In this document: positions 24,253 to 36,209 of the stretch, piece by piece
Layout of the letters: every line of letters starts with the position of its first letter
Position numbering within the stretch: position 1 is the stretch's first letter
Source of the DNA: Parietaria judaica
Lineage: Eukaryota > Streptophyta > Magnoliopsida > Rosales > Urticaceae
NCBI GenBank assembly: GCA_954871525.1
Contig: OX940865.1
Location: 25,404,420 to 25,468,419, forward strand
Length of the DNA stretch: 64,000 nt
Direction of reading: 5' to 3'
Program-made: the position numbers and the translations under genes
Notes under the pieces: generated by a model
Told to the model about the DNA's origin: nothing
Databases searched by the model: none
Seen by the model: only the letters and a program-made list of their open reading frames with translations

Positions 24253-25245
24253 CTTCCCCAGTGGCAGCTCACCTGCTTCCCCAGCGGCAGCTCAGCAGCT
24301 TCCGACAACCCAGGAGCCGGCGACGAGGAAGGCCGACGACGTCTTCGCTGAATGCGAGGAAACCTGCTTCCCCAGCGGCAGCTCAGCAGCTTCCGACAAC
24401 CCAGGAGCCGACGACGTCTTCGCTGAATGCGAGGACAACTGCTTCCCCAGTGGCAGCTCAGCAGCTTCGGCACAGCAGCTTCCGACAACCCAGGAGCCGA
24501 CGACGTCTTCGCTGAATGCGAGGACAGCTGCTTCCCCAGTGGCAGCTCAGCAGCTTCCGACAACCCAGGAGCCGACGACGAGGAAGGCCGACGACGTCTT
24601 CGCTGAATGCGAGGACAACTGCTTCCCCAGTGTCAGGTCAGCAGCTTGCAACAACCCAGGAGCCGACGACGAGGAAGGCCGACGACGTCTTCGCCGAGTG
24701 CGAGGGCACCTGCTTCCCCAGTGGCAGCTCAGCAACCTGCGACAACCCAAGAGCCGACGGCAAGGAAGGCCGACGACGTCTTCGACTGCGAGGGCAGCTG
24801 CTTCCCCAGTGGCAGGTCAGCAGCTTGCGACAACCCACGAGCCGACGACAAGGAAGGCCGACGACGCATTCGCCGAGTGCGAGGACAGCTGCTTCCCCAG
24901 CGGCAGCTCAGCAGCTTGCGACAACCCAGGGAGGAAGGCCGACGACGTCTTCGACGAATGCGAGGACACCTGCTTCCCCAGTGGCAGGTCAGCAGCATGC
25001 GACAACGCAGGAGCCGACGACGAGGAAGGCCGACGACGTCATCGCCGAGTGCGAGGGCAGCTGCTTCCCCAGTGGCAGGTCAGCAGCTTGCGACAACCCA
25101 GCAGCCGACGATAAGGAAGGCCGACGACGTCCTCGCTAAAGAGGACACGTGGTCCCCCAATGGCAGGTCAGCAACTTGCGACAACCCAGGAGCCGACGAC
25201 GAGGAAGGCCGACGACGTCTTCGCTGACTGCGAGGACAGTCGCAG
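24253..25245 (+). repeat. Tandem array of about 91-bp GC-rich units
   Basis: Roughly a dozen imperfect units carry GCTTCCCCAGTGGCAG, CAGCAGCTTCCGACAACCC, AGCCGACGACGAGGAAGG and CCGACGACGTCTTCGCTGA in that order. A full unit is about 91 bp; several are shortened by internal deletions. Because the unit is not a multiple of three, successive copies are read in successive frames (CFPSGSSAA, then LLPQWQ, then ASPVAAQQ). No stop interrupts any plus frame for long stretches. Confidence 0.85.
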
Positions 25246-25890
25246 TCAGCCAGGACACGTGCTCCCCCAGCGGCAGGTCACGTGCTTCCCCAGTGGCGCG
25301 AGAAGGTACGCCCTGACGACGAGCTACGATCCGATGACGCCGACGACGCGCTCGCCAAGGACACCTGCTTCCCCTTGGCAGGAGAGCAGCTTGCGCTGTG
25401 AGCTATGAGCTAAGATTCGACAACTCAGGCTTCCCGACGGGGACGGTAAGCGAAGAGGTGCTCGCCGCCTACTACGGGAGCTGCTTGCGCCCAAGGCGAT
25501 GAGCTACTCGCTAGGCAAGCGGAGAGCAGCTTCTACGCAAGAGGATACCGGTTTCCCGCTGGCCACTGACGCGAACTCCGCACTACATGGAACTGACCAC
25601 TGGTTCGATTCTGACTTGCTCACATTTCAGGTACGAGGATACAGGGACATGCGCAGGAGGCTCGAGGAGACGATGAAAACTTGACGATGCGACGAAAGCA
25701 TTGTAAGGCAAGAAAGGGCTTCACAGGACCGAGAAGCTAAAAGACGACCAGTGAAACCCAAATGCGAGGAGATGGTCAATGCATCCTATCAAACGACGAC
25801 CAATAACGACATGCACATGCGTTTTTCGGTCCTTACCAGGTAACTTCCATCAACAAGAAAGGTGTTAGTTTTACGGCGAAAGTGCCAATA

Positions 25891-26502
25891 AATGAAAAAA
25901 GGGCCTCGACGAAAGTTTCGACGGCACCAAGAAATGAAAAAAGGGCCTCGACGAAAGTTTCGACGGCACCAAGAAATGAAAAAAGGGCCTCGACGAAAGT
26001 TTCGACGGCACCAAGAAATGAAAAAAGGGCCTCGACGAAAGTTTCGACGGCACCAAGAAATGAAAAAAGGGCCTCGACGAATGTTTCGACGGCACCAAGA
26101 AATGAAAAAAGGGCCTCGACGAAAGTTTCGACGGCACCAAGAAATAAAAAAAAAAAAAAAAAAAGGGCCTCGATGCACTACCGAGTACGCCATCGTGGCG
26201 GGTACGAGATTATCATCGGACTCGTCACCGTGCACGACTCGATGAGGAAGGAAAAAAAAAGGGCCTCGACGAAAGTTTCGACGGCACCAAGACATGAAAA
26301 AAGGGCCTCGACGAAAGTTTCGACGGCACCAAGAAATGAAAAAAGGGCCTTGACGAAAGTTTCGACGGCACCAAGAAATGAAAAAAGGGCCTTGACGAAA
26401 GTTTCGACGGCACCAAGAAATGAAAAAAGGGCCTCGACGAAAGTTTCGACGGCACCAAGAAATGAAAAAAGGGCCTCGACGAAAGTATCGACGACACCAT
26501 AA
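25891..26502 (+). repeat. Tandem array of 42-bp units (12 copies in two blocks)
   Basis: The unit contains AATGAAAAAAGGGCCTCGAC followed by GAAAGTTTCGACGGCACCAA and is 42 bp, a multiple of three. Six copies run 25891-26142 and six run about 26254-26502. A poly-A run and a unique spacer of about 90 bp separate the blocks. Each plus-strand unit can be read as NEKRASTKVSTAPR. Several other frames, including minus ones, are also open. Copies differ by single bases only, so the array is young. Confidence 0.9.
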
Positions 26503-27374
26503 AGAAAATATACATACATATATATATATATACATATATATAACGATGAGATCAAGTTTTTGTTTCTTTTTGTTCTTTACATATGTGCATATTTCATATC
26601 TACTTACGATCAAAACAAAAGAATTCTCAGCTAAAATGCAGGACAAAGAGAAAGAATTAGATAAAAACGAGGAAAGGATCACTGCGCTCATGACGTCGGG
26701 GTCATCGTCGACAAAGGAGATTATCTCGCTAATGAGTATCGTCGAGGTAACGAGCTCGTCATCGCAGAGAAACTGGCCGACTGGACGAGTTCGCACTGAG
26801 AGGAGGACGCTTCCACCGATGACGCAAGGATCGAAGAGTAAAATACCGCATTGATAAGCTACAGTCCTCAACTGAGAAGCCATCCACCACATAAAGTCAA
26901 GTTCACACTATGGAGCGTTCACACGGCTTCCTTAAAAGTATCATCTCCCTCGAAGTCGACAAGTCCATCGCAACAACGCTCGACAAGCTCATCGGATATC
27001 ACGAGGGCCGAGTCCATAGCGAGGATCTTCGGTGAGGATGGTGTCGGTCCAAGTGGTACTTCCGTCCCCGTTCGGTCAAGGCCTCCGTCGAGGCCTACCC
27101 CGTTGGGCTCGTGAGGAGTCAAACAACGGCGAGACCATCGGCTACCCGAGGGAGTTGCCAACCCTCTCATTGACGATATCATAAAGTCAAAGCACCTACC
27201 CGACGACTCATGGTTACACTATCGCTTGCTACGGGAATTATTATCGGAGAGCACCACCGGGCAATAACTTGGTCTATGATTCCTATCATTAGGAGCGATA
27301 ATTCAGATCGGAAGTGATAAAGTTTTTCTCTACATTTTACCAAGTGCTCACACTTGATAAAATGGGGGACTAAC

Positions 27375-27898
27375 TGTTAAGGTCGGATTTGGTCAAATCC
27401 ATCCCCAACTCTACACTTGTCGTTTTAACATTAAAACGATAAAAATAGAGGCAAGATACAAGAGGATTTTCAGCCCACGATAGAACAACCAATAAAAGCC
27501 CAGTTCGCAGAAAAAGCCCAAAGAGTAAAGCCTCTACTAACCCTAAGCCTATAAATGCAAAAGAAAACCTCATGGAGAGGAGGGAGGGGGTTCAGCCGTG
27601 AGAGGAGAGAAAAGAGAAAAGAAAGAAGAGAGAAAGGAGAAGAGAATCCACCAAACCCATTGAACTACGTGATGACCTGATCCCGGTTCGACGGGTACGT
27701 AGGCAGCCTCGCCGAAGGCAGCGGGGTGCGGCATCAAATCATGTTTTCCATTATTACTCCTTCGTGTGTCCGAGCTATCAAACGGGAAAAACCGAGTCCT
27801 TTCGGGATAAATAAATCGGGGATAATTGTTATTCATATTTTGTTGTGTTTGTTTGATTATCCTCGTGACTGGTAAGGCGGTGCGAATCGCCCTCTACA
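27375..27898 (+). repeat. 3' LTR of the retrotransposon
   Basis: It is nearly identical to the LTR at 23375-23898. The polypurine run AAAATGGGGGA lies just before it, and the target duplication CTTAC follows at 27899-27903. Confidence 0.92.
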
Positions 27899-27903
27899 CT
27901 TAC

Positions 27904-30900
27904 TAATTGAAAAGTCATAATCTGTATATAAGTCATAATCTAATAATAATAATAGAACATATATATAATATAATATATAATAAGTAATTACTGAATCAGA
28001 TGTGGCAAGAAAATTCAAAGAGAAGAATACAAGCAATGGTCGCATTTACTATTTTATTACCCAATATAAAGGCATGGTGACGATAACACTTGGATGTGGT
28101 AGATTTTTTTTTTCTTTTTAATATTATTAATTTTTTTAGTAATCTACGTAAATACCCTCCAACAACAAATTCGTCCGCAAGTGCGCAAATATCCCGTGAA
28201 TTCATAATATTGCAGTTTTCCCCCGAGCTCGTAATTGTGCGCAAAAATAGTATATTACTCAAATCATTTTTTATAACCCAATATTTAAATCATTGTATAT
28301 GTTTTTGTTGAGACGTTTCTGGGTCGGATACCTGCAAATTACGGATAGTATACTAGTATATATGTATATATAGCCTCCGTGGCTCAAATCTCAGACAATC
28401 AATCGACGGAAGTATAAAAGATGGAGACAAGAGCATTTAGAATTTACCCATGTTCAGACCAAATCAAAATGTCCTACTTCCTGCAAGGAGAGCAGTTTCA
28501 CTACTCAAATCAATCCGAGATTACAAAAATTACAAGCACTCAAAGCTTTCTCTTTTCTCTCTATGATTCTCTCTCAAGAAGAAGTTCTCACACCTTATTC
28601 TCTCTTACTCCTATTCTTCATAAAATCAAAATGCTAGATTTTATAAGCACCCACAAATAAGACCCACTTATTTTAAAGCCAAGTCACCACAGTTTTGTTT
28701 TTTTTCATCCCATTGACTACGCTCTATAAAATCTCGTTCTCGTTCGCCAACATACAAGATTCTGCAAGTAATTTTTGTAGGGTTTTTAATGAATCACTGG
28801 AATTTATTACTTTGGCAATCGTCGATGACGACATTACATTAATTGAATATATATATATATATATATTATTTATACGTATAGGCGATGCATTAAGTATTAC
28901 TGTATATGGAAACATTTAAATACTCTGGTGATAATGGTATCAATCATATCATTGTAATTTTAAAAAAATGAGTTTCTCACACAAATTTATGATTGGACAT
29001 TTTACCAAGCATATTATATTGTGCTATTAAATATATACATTATTAGTGGCGAAGGCAGAAAATTTCACGAGGGGGAGCAAAAATTAATAGACAATGTAAT
29101 TAAAGTTTTATAGTTTAGGCCTTCAAATCGGTGCTTGGAGATTTTTCAACATTTTATTTTATTTTATTTGAGTATTCTTCTTTTATTTCTGCGCATTTAA
29201 TTTTGTTTTTGTGTTATAATTGCATTTGGTTGTTTCTGTTTGGGTTAATTGCGTCAATAATGCACAACATTTGGTCAACATGGGTTTTAGGTCCACAACC
29301 TTTTAAAGTGTGGGCAAAAATACACAACGTTTGTTGAATGTAAAATCCGTTGGTCCTTCCGTTAGTGATGTTAAATTCTGCTGATGTGGCACCGCTAAAA
29401 TGTCAACATTTCAAAGACTTTGTGTACTTATGTCATCACTTTCCAATGATAAATAACCTAACAGGATTAAGAATTAGCAAAAAAAAACGACATTTAATTC
29501 ACTGCCTAATTATTTAATTGACAATAATCCTTCACTAATGCATATCATAATAGAGCGTGATATACAAGGACATTTAAAATGATTTCCTTAACCATGAATT
29601 GACTATTGAATAATTCATTCATTCATTTTATTAATGGAGATTCTAGACCCTTTAAGCTTAAATAAAGTAATTCGGTTTTGCCCTTTGTCCTAACATGTTA
29701 GACATAATAGGATAAGAAGGGAAGCATGTTAAAGCCAATGTAGTAATGTTGCATAATATATAGTATCTTATTTAATTCGACGTCGTCGTCGCTGTAAGCC
29801 TAAAACTCGTCGTTACAACTTATAAGTGTCTACGTCAAAAAATATTTTCTGTATGTATGATTTATTTTTTCTTAAATCAATGAAGTTTAAGAATCAATCA
29901 AAACAGAAATTCAAATAGAATATGGAGGAGCGCCAATATTCCTATATAATTATAAGATTACGAGTAACAATATTTACATATTTCAAGACAAAATTAAAAT
30001 ACACATGATAAAAGTGTTTTTAACTAATCTATATAGTCTGAAAACTAAAATATGAAAAGTTGAAAACATCGTGAATATTTAAATTTTGACAACAATATGA
30101 GCTATTAATGAATATTTAAAATTTAAGTTAAATTAAAAAACATAATAATTAGATTTTTTTTTTTAATCCATAAGAGAAGTTATTTTTAAAACTTGGAGCT
30201 TCAGTTTCACGAGCATAGAAATCTCCACGCCGAAATCCGGCCTATATATAACTCTTTTTTTTTTTTTTTTGAGGGATATATATAACTCACTCATTGCAAC
30301 TAAGTTAAGTTGTAAGTTTATGTAATGCATGAAGTTTGAACTTTGAGAAGTTCTATCTCAAAAGATGACACTTAACGATTGATCATCATTGCTATACTCT
30401 CATTTTCTTTACGATTATCAGTTTGTGTGGTTTTTTTTCTGTTTATGGATAATTGTAAAACTAAAAGATAATAACAATAATAATAATAATACATTTTAAT
30501 GACATTTATGTTTAAAATAGTTTATTTATTTATTACTGATACATGTCTTTACTGTTTTAATCATATTAATTTTCATGAAATTGTAGTTATTTATTTTCTT
30601 GATTTTTAGCTTTAGAAAAATAAAAATAAAAAATAAAATAACAATAAATCACATTTACTGATAATAGATGGAAAATGAATTATTTTTATCGGAAAAGAAA
30701 ATAAAGTAATTGTCATCGATTACCCCTAGGCCCACCCCCCCCTTTTCGCCGTGCCGTCCCCGTAATTACAGCAAGACTCACTGCCCATTATGGTCATTTC
30801 CCTGCCTCCTCCCCGCGCCACCGTCCTCGTGGTGTGTCGCCGAGCCGCAAATCCAGGGGCAGAATCGTCATTCCAGTTGCGAGAGTGAGACATGGACGGC

Positions 30901-30940
30901 TTTGCCAATCAGAAAAAGAGGAAAACAAAGCCACTCAAAA
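27904..30940. other. AT-rich intergenic region upstream of JAR1-like gene
   Basis: No gene is supported. The 28430-28690 part resembles an LTR or leader (CT-rich, with short open frames), but no partner repeat is visible. At 29042 the motif TAGTGGCGAAGGCAGA resembles a hAT terminus. At about 29240-29400 the phrases TTTGGTCAACATGGGTTTTA and GTTGGTCCTTCCGTTAG resemble one arm of a Mutator-like MITE. I could not find matching second ends for either. Confidence 0.45.
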
Positions 30941-30944
30941 CGCT

Positions 30945-30952
30945 CTATAAAT
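30945..30952 (+). promoter_or_regulatory. TATA box of JAR1-like gene
   Basis: CTATAAAT lies about 60 bp before a (CT)n leader tract (about 31005-31027) and 564 bp before the start codon. This spacing is plausible for a plant core promoter with a long leader. Confidence 0.5.
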
Positions 30953-31515
30953 GAGTCGTTTTGCCTCTTCCAGGAAAATAAATCAAAAATTAAAAATAAA
31001 TAAATCTCTCTCTCTCTCTCTCTCTCTGAAGTTTGAAGAAGTTGAGCTTTCGTGAAGAAAACCGAGTACGTATCTTCTTCTTCTTCGTCAGTTTCAGAGT
31101 TCGCTTCGACTGGTTCAGAACTCAAACGATGTCGTTTTGAGCTCATGATTTGGTGTCCGAAAATGGTCGCTTTTGATTCTTCGATTTTCTTTTTCTTTTC
31201 TCCTTTGAGTTTCAATCCGTCTAAGCTCTGGAATCATTTTCGTTGACTCCGTTGACTATCGTCAAGGAACGATCGAGCTTTCGAAGTAGTTATTAATTAC
31301 GCGTCGAAAGTCTGTTTGGCAGTCGAGAAAAGAGAGAAGGAAAATTTCTCATGTAATTTTCTCGTCTGAGCTGGCAAAACTTTGTATTTATTGCTAAATA
31401 TCTCCTTGTACGTTTTCTGGGCCTCTGATCGATTCGCTTTCAGTGGGTGGGTGTGTCATGGCGATAACTATTCGAGTTTGATTCCATGTTTTGGTTTTGT
31501 TCAGAGCTCGTGAAG

Positions 31516-34500
31516 ATGTTGGAGAAGATGGAGGAGTTCAACGGCGACAGAGTGATGGAGGAGTTCGAAGCTCTGACAATGGCGGCCGAGCGAGTTCAGA
31601 GGGAGACTCTGAAGGAGATTCTGGAGGTGAATGGCTCGGCTGAGTATCTGCTGAGCTCGGGCCTCGCTGGGAGAACCGATCCCGAGAGCTTCAAAGCTTG
31701 CGTCCCGGTCGTGACTCACAAGGATTTGGAGCCGTATATTCAGAGGATCGTCGATGGCGATTCTTCCCCGGTTCTGACCGGAAAACCCATCACCACAATC
31801 TCGCTCAGGTGAGTTTGAATCCTCGTCGGTTGAAGAAGAAGAAGAGAGTTTTTCTGAATGCTTTCTGAGAATATGTATATAATTTTTGCAGCTCTGGTAC
31901 TACTCAGGGAAAGCCCAAGTTCGTTCCCTTCAACGATGAACTGATGGACTCCACTATACAGATATATAAAACCTCCTTCGCCTATCGAAACAGGTACGGA
32001 ATCCGTTTTTGTTACGGTTTGTGGCCCGAATCCGTTCAGCTCGACCTGACCCGCCTGTAGCTCGCGTCTCGATATGTATTTATGGAATGCGAATTTCCCT
32101 TTTACGCTCTATGCTAATTTGTGTTCGGTTTATAACGCGTTATCGACTCGATATTATGTTTTTGCAGAGAATATCCGATCAAGAACGGTAAGGCCCTGCA
32201 TTTCATCTACAGCAGTAAGCAGTTCAAGACGAAAGGCGGTCTATCTGCAGGGACGGCCACGACGAACGTGTTCCGGAGTTTGCAATATAAGCGGACGATG
32301 GCGTCGATCCAATCACGATGTTGCAGCCCCGACGAAGTGATATTTGGGGCCGATTTCCACCAATCTCTGTACTGCCATTTCCTCTGCGGCCTAATCTACC
32401 GCGAAGAAATCCAGCTCATCTCGTCGACGTTCGCGCACAGCATCGTCCATTCGTTCAGAACGTTCGAGAAGGTCTGGGAAGATCTCTGTGTTGATATCCG
32501 GGAAGGTAATTTGAACAGCCGGATCTCCACTCCGAGCGTCAGAGCCGCCATGTCGAAAATTCTGAAACCGAACCCGAAACTTGCTGACTTGATCCACAAG
32601 AAATGCTCGGGTCTGAGCAACTGGTACGGGCTCGTGCCTGCGCTTTTCCCGAACGTCAAATACGTTTACGGGATCATGACCGGCTCGATGGAGCCGTATC
32701 TGAAGAAGCTGAGGCACTATGCCGGCGAAGTACCTCTGATCACCGCCGATTATGGCTCTTCCGAGGGATGGGTCGGGGCGAACGTCAACCCGAATCGCCC
32801 TCCGGAAATGTCGACTTACGTCGTTCTTCCGAACATCGGCTATTTCGAGTTCATACCAATCGCCGAGAATAACGGACCCGAGGCGAGGCCATTGGGGCTC
32901 ACCGAAGTCAAGATTGATGAAGAGTATGAGATTCTTATCACCAATTATGCAGGTACAACTTGCTTTCTGATCCTAATTATTTTTTGTTAATTACATTTTT
33001 AATATTATAATTATAAGGGTAAACTGCGGCTAAAATACCTAAAGTTTAAAACATTTGTATTTATATACCCAATCTTTTTTTTTAGTGGCTAAAATGTCCA
33101 AAGTTGCTTCTGTTAGTCTATTTGGTCCTGCCCGTCAGTTTCCATTTTTATTCCGTTAATGTCGTCCATGTAAGTGCCACGTACCCCAAAGCCATGTCAG
33201 ATCTAAAGAATAAATCATTCCAAAACAAATAAAATAATTAAAATCAAAACAACCCATCGACGACGAAGCCCTCATTCTCTTCCTTCGACAACCCAGACCA
33301 GAAATCCTAGACAACGATGAAAAAGTGAGAATGCTGAAATTAATTGCTGCAGTGGAGTCCGGTGGCTGCGCCGATTCCGGGCCTCATCATCGGCCTCTCC
33401 ATCATCCCAGCCTCACCAAAGTGCGATCTCTCTCTCTCCAAAAGCTTCGATCTTTACTCTTTTCGGATCATAATCTCAAATGGGCTCTCTTCTTCTTCCT
33501 CTCCTTTTGCTTCTCCTCTCATCGCCATTGTTAACCACCCAAGCTCAAGCCATCAAGTCCTCTCACCTCTTGGACCTTTTCATCCGAGACTACACTCTCA
33601 AATCCTTCAACGAAACCCTCCCCACCGGCTCCCTGTACTCCGTCTATTTTCCCGCCAAATTCTCCAGCATTCGAGTCAACACAGCCAGGTTACGCTGCGG
33701 GAGCCTCCGCCGCTACGGTGTGGGACTCGACGAGTTTCGCCTCAGCCCCGGCGTGATCGCGCAGCCGTGCGCTGAGCGGGTCGTGATCGTCACGCAGAGC
33801 TTTGGACGCAACTGGTTGGAAATCTATTACAGGAACTACGACTTGTTCGGGTATAGGCTCGTCTCTCCGGTGATGGGGTTGCTCGCCTATAATGTAGCCG
33901 TGGGGGCGCCATTCGAGATTGGCCTCCTCGCGCGGGAAGGGGAGCCGATACGCGTTAATTTCACTTCCGTGAAGGTCAACGCGACGGCGGCGCTGTGCGT
34001 AAGCTTCGAGAGCAATGGGAAGGTGAGAATATTGGTTCCGAATACGGTTCTGGTGGACCGGTTGATTTTCGGCATTCTCATTTTTTCATCGTTTTCTAGG
34101 ATTTCTGGTCTGGGTTGTCGAAGGAAGAGAATGAGGGCTTCGTCGTTCGTCGACGAGTTCTTTTGATTTTAAATGTGTTATTTGTTTTGGAATTGTTTTA
34201 ATTATTTATTCTTTAGATCTGACATGGCTTTGGTCTACGTGGCACTTACGTGGACGACATTAACGGAAAAAAATGGAAACTGACGGGAAGGACCAAATAG
34301 ACTAACAGAAGCAACTTTGGACATTTTAGCCACTAAAAAAAAAGATTGGGTATATAAATACAAATGTTTCAAACTTTAGGTATTTTAGCCACAGTTTACC
34401 CTAATTATAATCATAGGATAAAGTTTATCTACTTTTAAATTTCTATTAATTTCACTTACACAAAAGACAATTTCTATTGATGTCATTTCTTAATTATATG

Positions 34501-36209
34501 ATCATCTAATCTTGTTGTCTCTCGCCAGCTGGATTGGGCAATTAATGTTTTGGATTAACATAAAACTAATTAGAAACATTAATTAGAATTGTTTAATGAT
34601 TAATTATTTTGTTTTAAGTGAAGATTCCTCTACTATTATTGGTGAATAAGCCAATGTTTTCATAGGTAGTGAGAAATCCCATGTGAGCACTCTCATAAAT
34701 AGTTATATATTGTTAACCCCATGGTTTTTGTATATTTATTATTTGGATTCAATATTTTTCTTTTTCTTTTTAATCAATCCATGCCAACTTGCCATTGTTG
34801 ATTACAAAATTTAATTTTATATTCATTGTGTTGTGATCTTCATGACAACAGCTTTATCCTATATAATTAACTAAAAACATATTATGTCCCATTATTTTAT
34901 GCTAATTATTTAAGAAGTTAGGTAATGGATTCTTTATTGAAATAATTTAGGTTAACTTTGGATTTTTGCGGTAACCTTCTTGTTCTTAGCTTTTGTTACC
35001 TTTTTTTTTTTTTAAATGGAAAAGTATTTATTACAATATTGAAAATGATGGAAACCAATAATCATGTTAAAATGTTGGACCTTTGTCTGCCAAACATTTG
35101 AGCTTCGTTTGTAAATTATTTTGTGACATTTGAGCCTCATTCACATGTTCTTGAGACCTTTTCATCGTGGACTAAGTAGCTTGTTAGGTAATGTGTAATT
35201 ATTTTAGTTGAGCACTTGTCGTGTTATCGCGGTTTCTATCCTGAATTTATAAATTGTAACGATTTTCCTCGTAATCGTAAAAAAAATTGGCGATTTTTCG
35301 TCGATTTTAATTTGTAAAACATTTTTCCTTGTACTCGTGAAAAATGGGCGGATTTTGTCAATTACCCGTGTAATATGCGTGCGCTAGGGATTGAATTTTA
35401 TTTCCGTTCATATTGTTTACAAATCCGATATTCTTATTTATAAAAAAATATCGGGAACATGGAGTTCGATGGCATAGTTTTGAATTTTGAGTACTGAAAC
35501 CGGGAACAAGTAAATTATTGTCTTAAAACCGGCATTTTTATAGGTCATGGTATTCGTTGTTGGTTCCCGGGATTCCTGAACCGTTTTCGGTACCGAATTT
35601 CATGAGCATAGTTTGTAATGACCCCATATACGATTTGATTATTTAAATCATATCTTGTCCGATACAGGTCTCTACCGGTATAGACTCGGAGACGTCGTGA
35701 AGGTCGTCGGGTTCCACAACTCGACGCCGGAGCTGAAATTCGTCTGCCGGAGAAATCTCCTTCTCACGGTCAACATCGACAAGAACACCGAGAAAGACCT
35801 CCAGATCGCGGTCGAAAAAGCCGCGCAGCACCTAGCCGGGGAGAAGCTCGACGTCGTGGACTTCACGAGCAATGTCGACCGGTCCGCTGAGCCCGGCCGC
35901 TACGTCGTCTTCTGGGAGCTGAGCGGCGAGGCGAGACACGACGTCCTCGCCGAGTGCTGCAACTGCCTGGACGAGTCGTTCGTGGACGCCGGCTACATAG
36001 GGTCCCGCAAGGTCAACGCCATAGGCCCGCTCGAGCTCCGGGTCGTCCGGCGCGGGACGTTCCAGAAGATCATGGACCACTACCTCGGGCTGGGCTCGGC
36101 GGTGAGCCAGTTCAAGACGCCCCGGTACGTGGGGCCCGCGAACGGCGTGGTTTTGCAGATCCTGTGCTCCAACGTCGTTAGCAGCTACTCTAGTACTGCA
36201 TTTAATTAA
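31516..36209 (+). CDS. JAR1: Jasmonoyl-amino acid synthetase, JAR1/GH3.11-like (4 exons)
   Basis: Coding exons are 31516-31808, 31892-31993, 32168-32952 and 35668-36209. The GT-AG junctions are in phase and yield 573 residues, against about 575 for Arabidopsis JAR1. The start MLEKMEEF was chosen over an upstream in-frame start because JAR1 begins MLEK. GH3 acyl-adenylate motifs are present: SSGTTQGKPK (98-107), YGSSEGW (327-333) and YRYRLGDVV (396-404). The ITNYAGLYRYRLGD, RRNLLLTVNIDKNTE and ILCSNVVSSYSSTAF stretches favour JAR1 over auxin-conjugating GH3s. JAR1 joins jasmonic acid to isoleucine in the cytosol, making the hormone seen by COI1-JAZ. Intron 3 is 2.7 kb and contains a Pack-MULE-like element; exons around it are intact. 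Confidence in the family is very high; substrate preference is inferred. Confidence 0.95.
33017..34401. mobile_element. Pack-MULE-like element carrying a DUF1191 gene fragment
   Basis: Terminal inverted repeats of about 230 bp (GGGTAAACTG... / ...CAGTTTACCC), nearly identical to each other, bound a 1385-bp element. It is flanked by the perfect 9-bp duplication TAATTATAA (33008-33016 and 34402-34410), the length expected for Mutator-like transposition. The interior holds a GC-rich gene fragment rather than transposase. The element lies in intron 3 of the JAR1-like gene and leaves the splice sites untouched. Confidence 0.92.
33480..34166 (+). pseudogene. Captured, truncated DUF1191-family gene inside the MULE
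   Basis: An ATG-started frame of 228 codons opens with a signal peptide (MGSLLLPLLLLLLSSPLL). It continues through DUF1191 landmarks: LLDLFIRDYTLKSF, LRCGSLRRYGVGLDEF, GVIAQPCAERVVIV, YRLVSPVMGLLAYN and GEPIRVNFTSVKVNATA. Plant DUF1191 proteins continue with a transmembrane segment and a cytoplasmic tail. Here the homology fades after about residue 190, and the frame ends in unrelated sequence (RRKRMRASSFVDEFF) near the right inverted repeat. The N-terminal part is undamaged, so it could still encode a secreted protein. DUF1191 function is not known to me. Confidence 0.75.
34411..35667. other. Remainder of JAR1-like intron 3
   Basis: AT-rich intron sequence with a T run near 35004-35014. I see no gene or transposon ends. 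The acceptor GATACAG precedes exon 4 at 35668. Confidence 0.55.

Larger units (their letters stand above)
23375..27898 (+). mobile_element. Complete young non-autonomous LTR retrotransposon
   Basis: Two 524-bp LTRs start TGTTAAGG and end CTCTACA, and the element is flanked by the 5-bp duplication CTTAC (23370-23374 and 27899-27903). A primer-binding-like site TGGCGCCCACCG begins 3 bp inside the left LTR, and a polypurine tract AAAATGGGGGA lies just before the right LTR. The interior of about 3.5 kb has no recognisable gag, protease, integrase or reverse transcriptase. It consists largely of two tandem arrays with units of about 91 bp and 42 bp, plus unique GC-rich sequence. It must depend on another element for its proteins. 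Orientation follows the LTR/PBS order. Confidence 0.92.

Noticed and set aside
24113..25139. Long plus-strand open frames (333 and 207 codons) in the 91-bp array
   Set aside because: They are overlapping frames through the same GC-rich repeat. The peptide changes character at each unit because of the 3n+1 length, unlike a conserved protein.
24253..26502. CRISPR-like regular repeats
   Set aside because: The units are contiguous, without unique spacers of constant size, and lie inside an LTR retrotransposon of a plant nuclear genome.
25789..26892. 367-codon minus-strand open frame across the 42-bp array
   Set aside because: It arises because the repeat unit is a multiple of three and lacks stops. 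The repetitive peptide and lack of any known domain make it an artefact of the array rather than a supported gene.
28421..28660. 79-codon plus-strand frame
   Set aside because: It is CT-rich and leader-like with no domain. It may be part of an old LTR, but no partner repeat was found.
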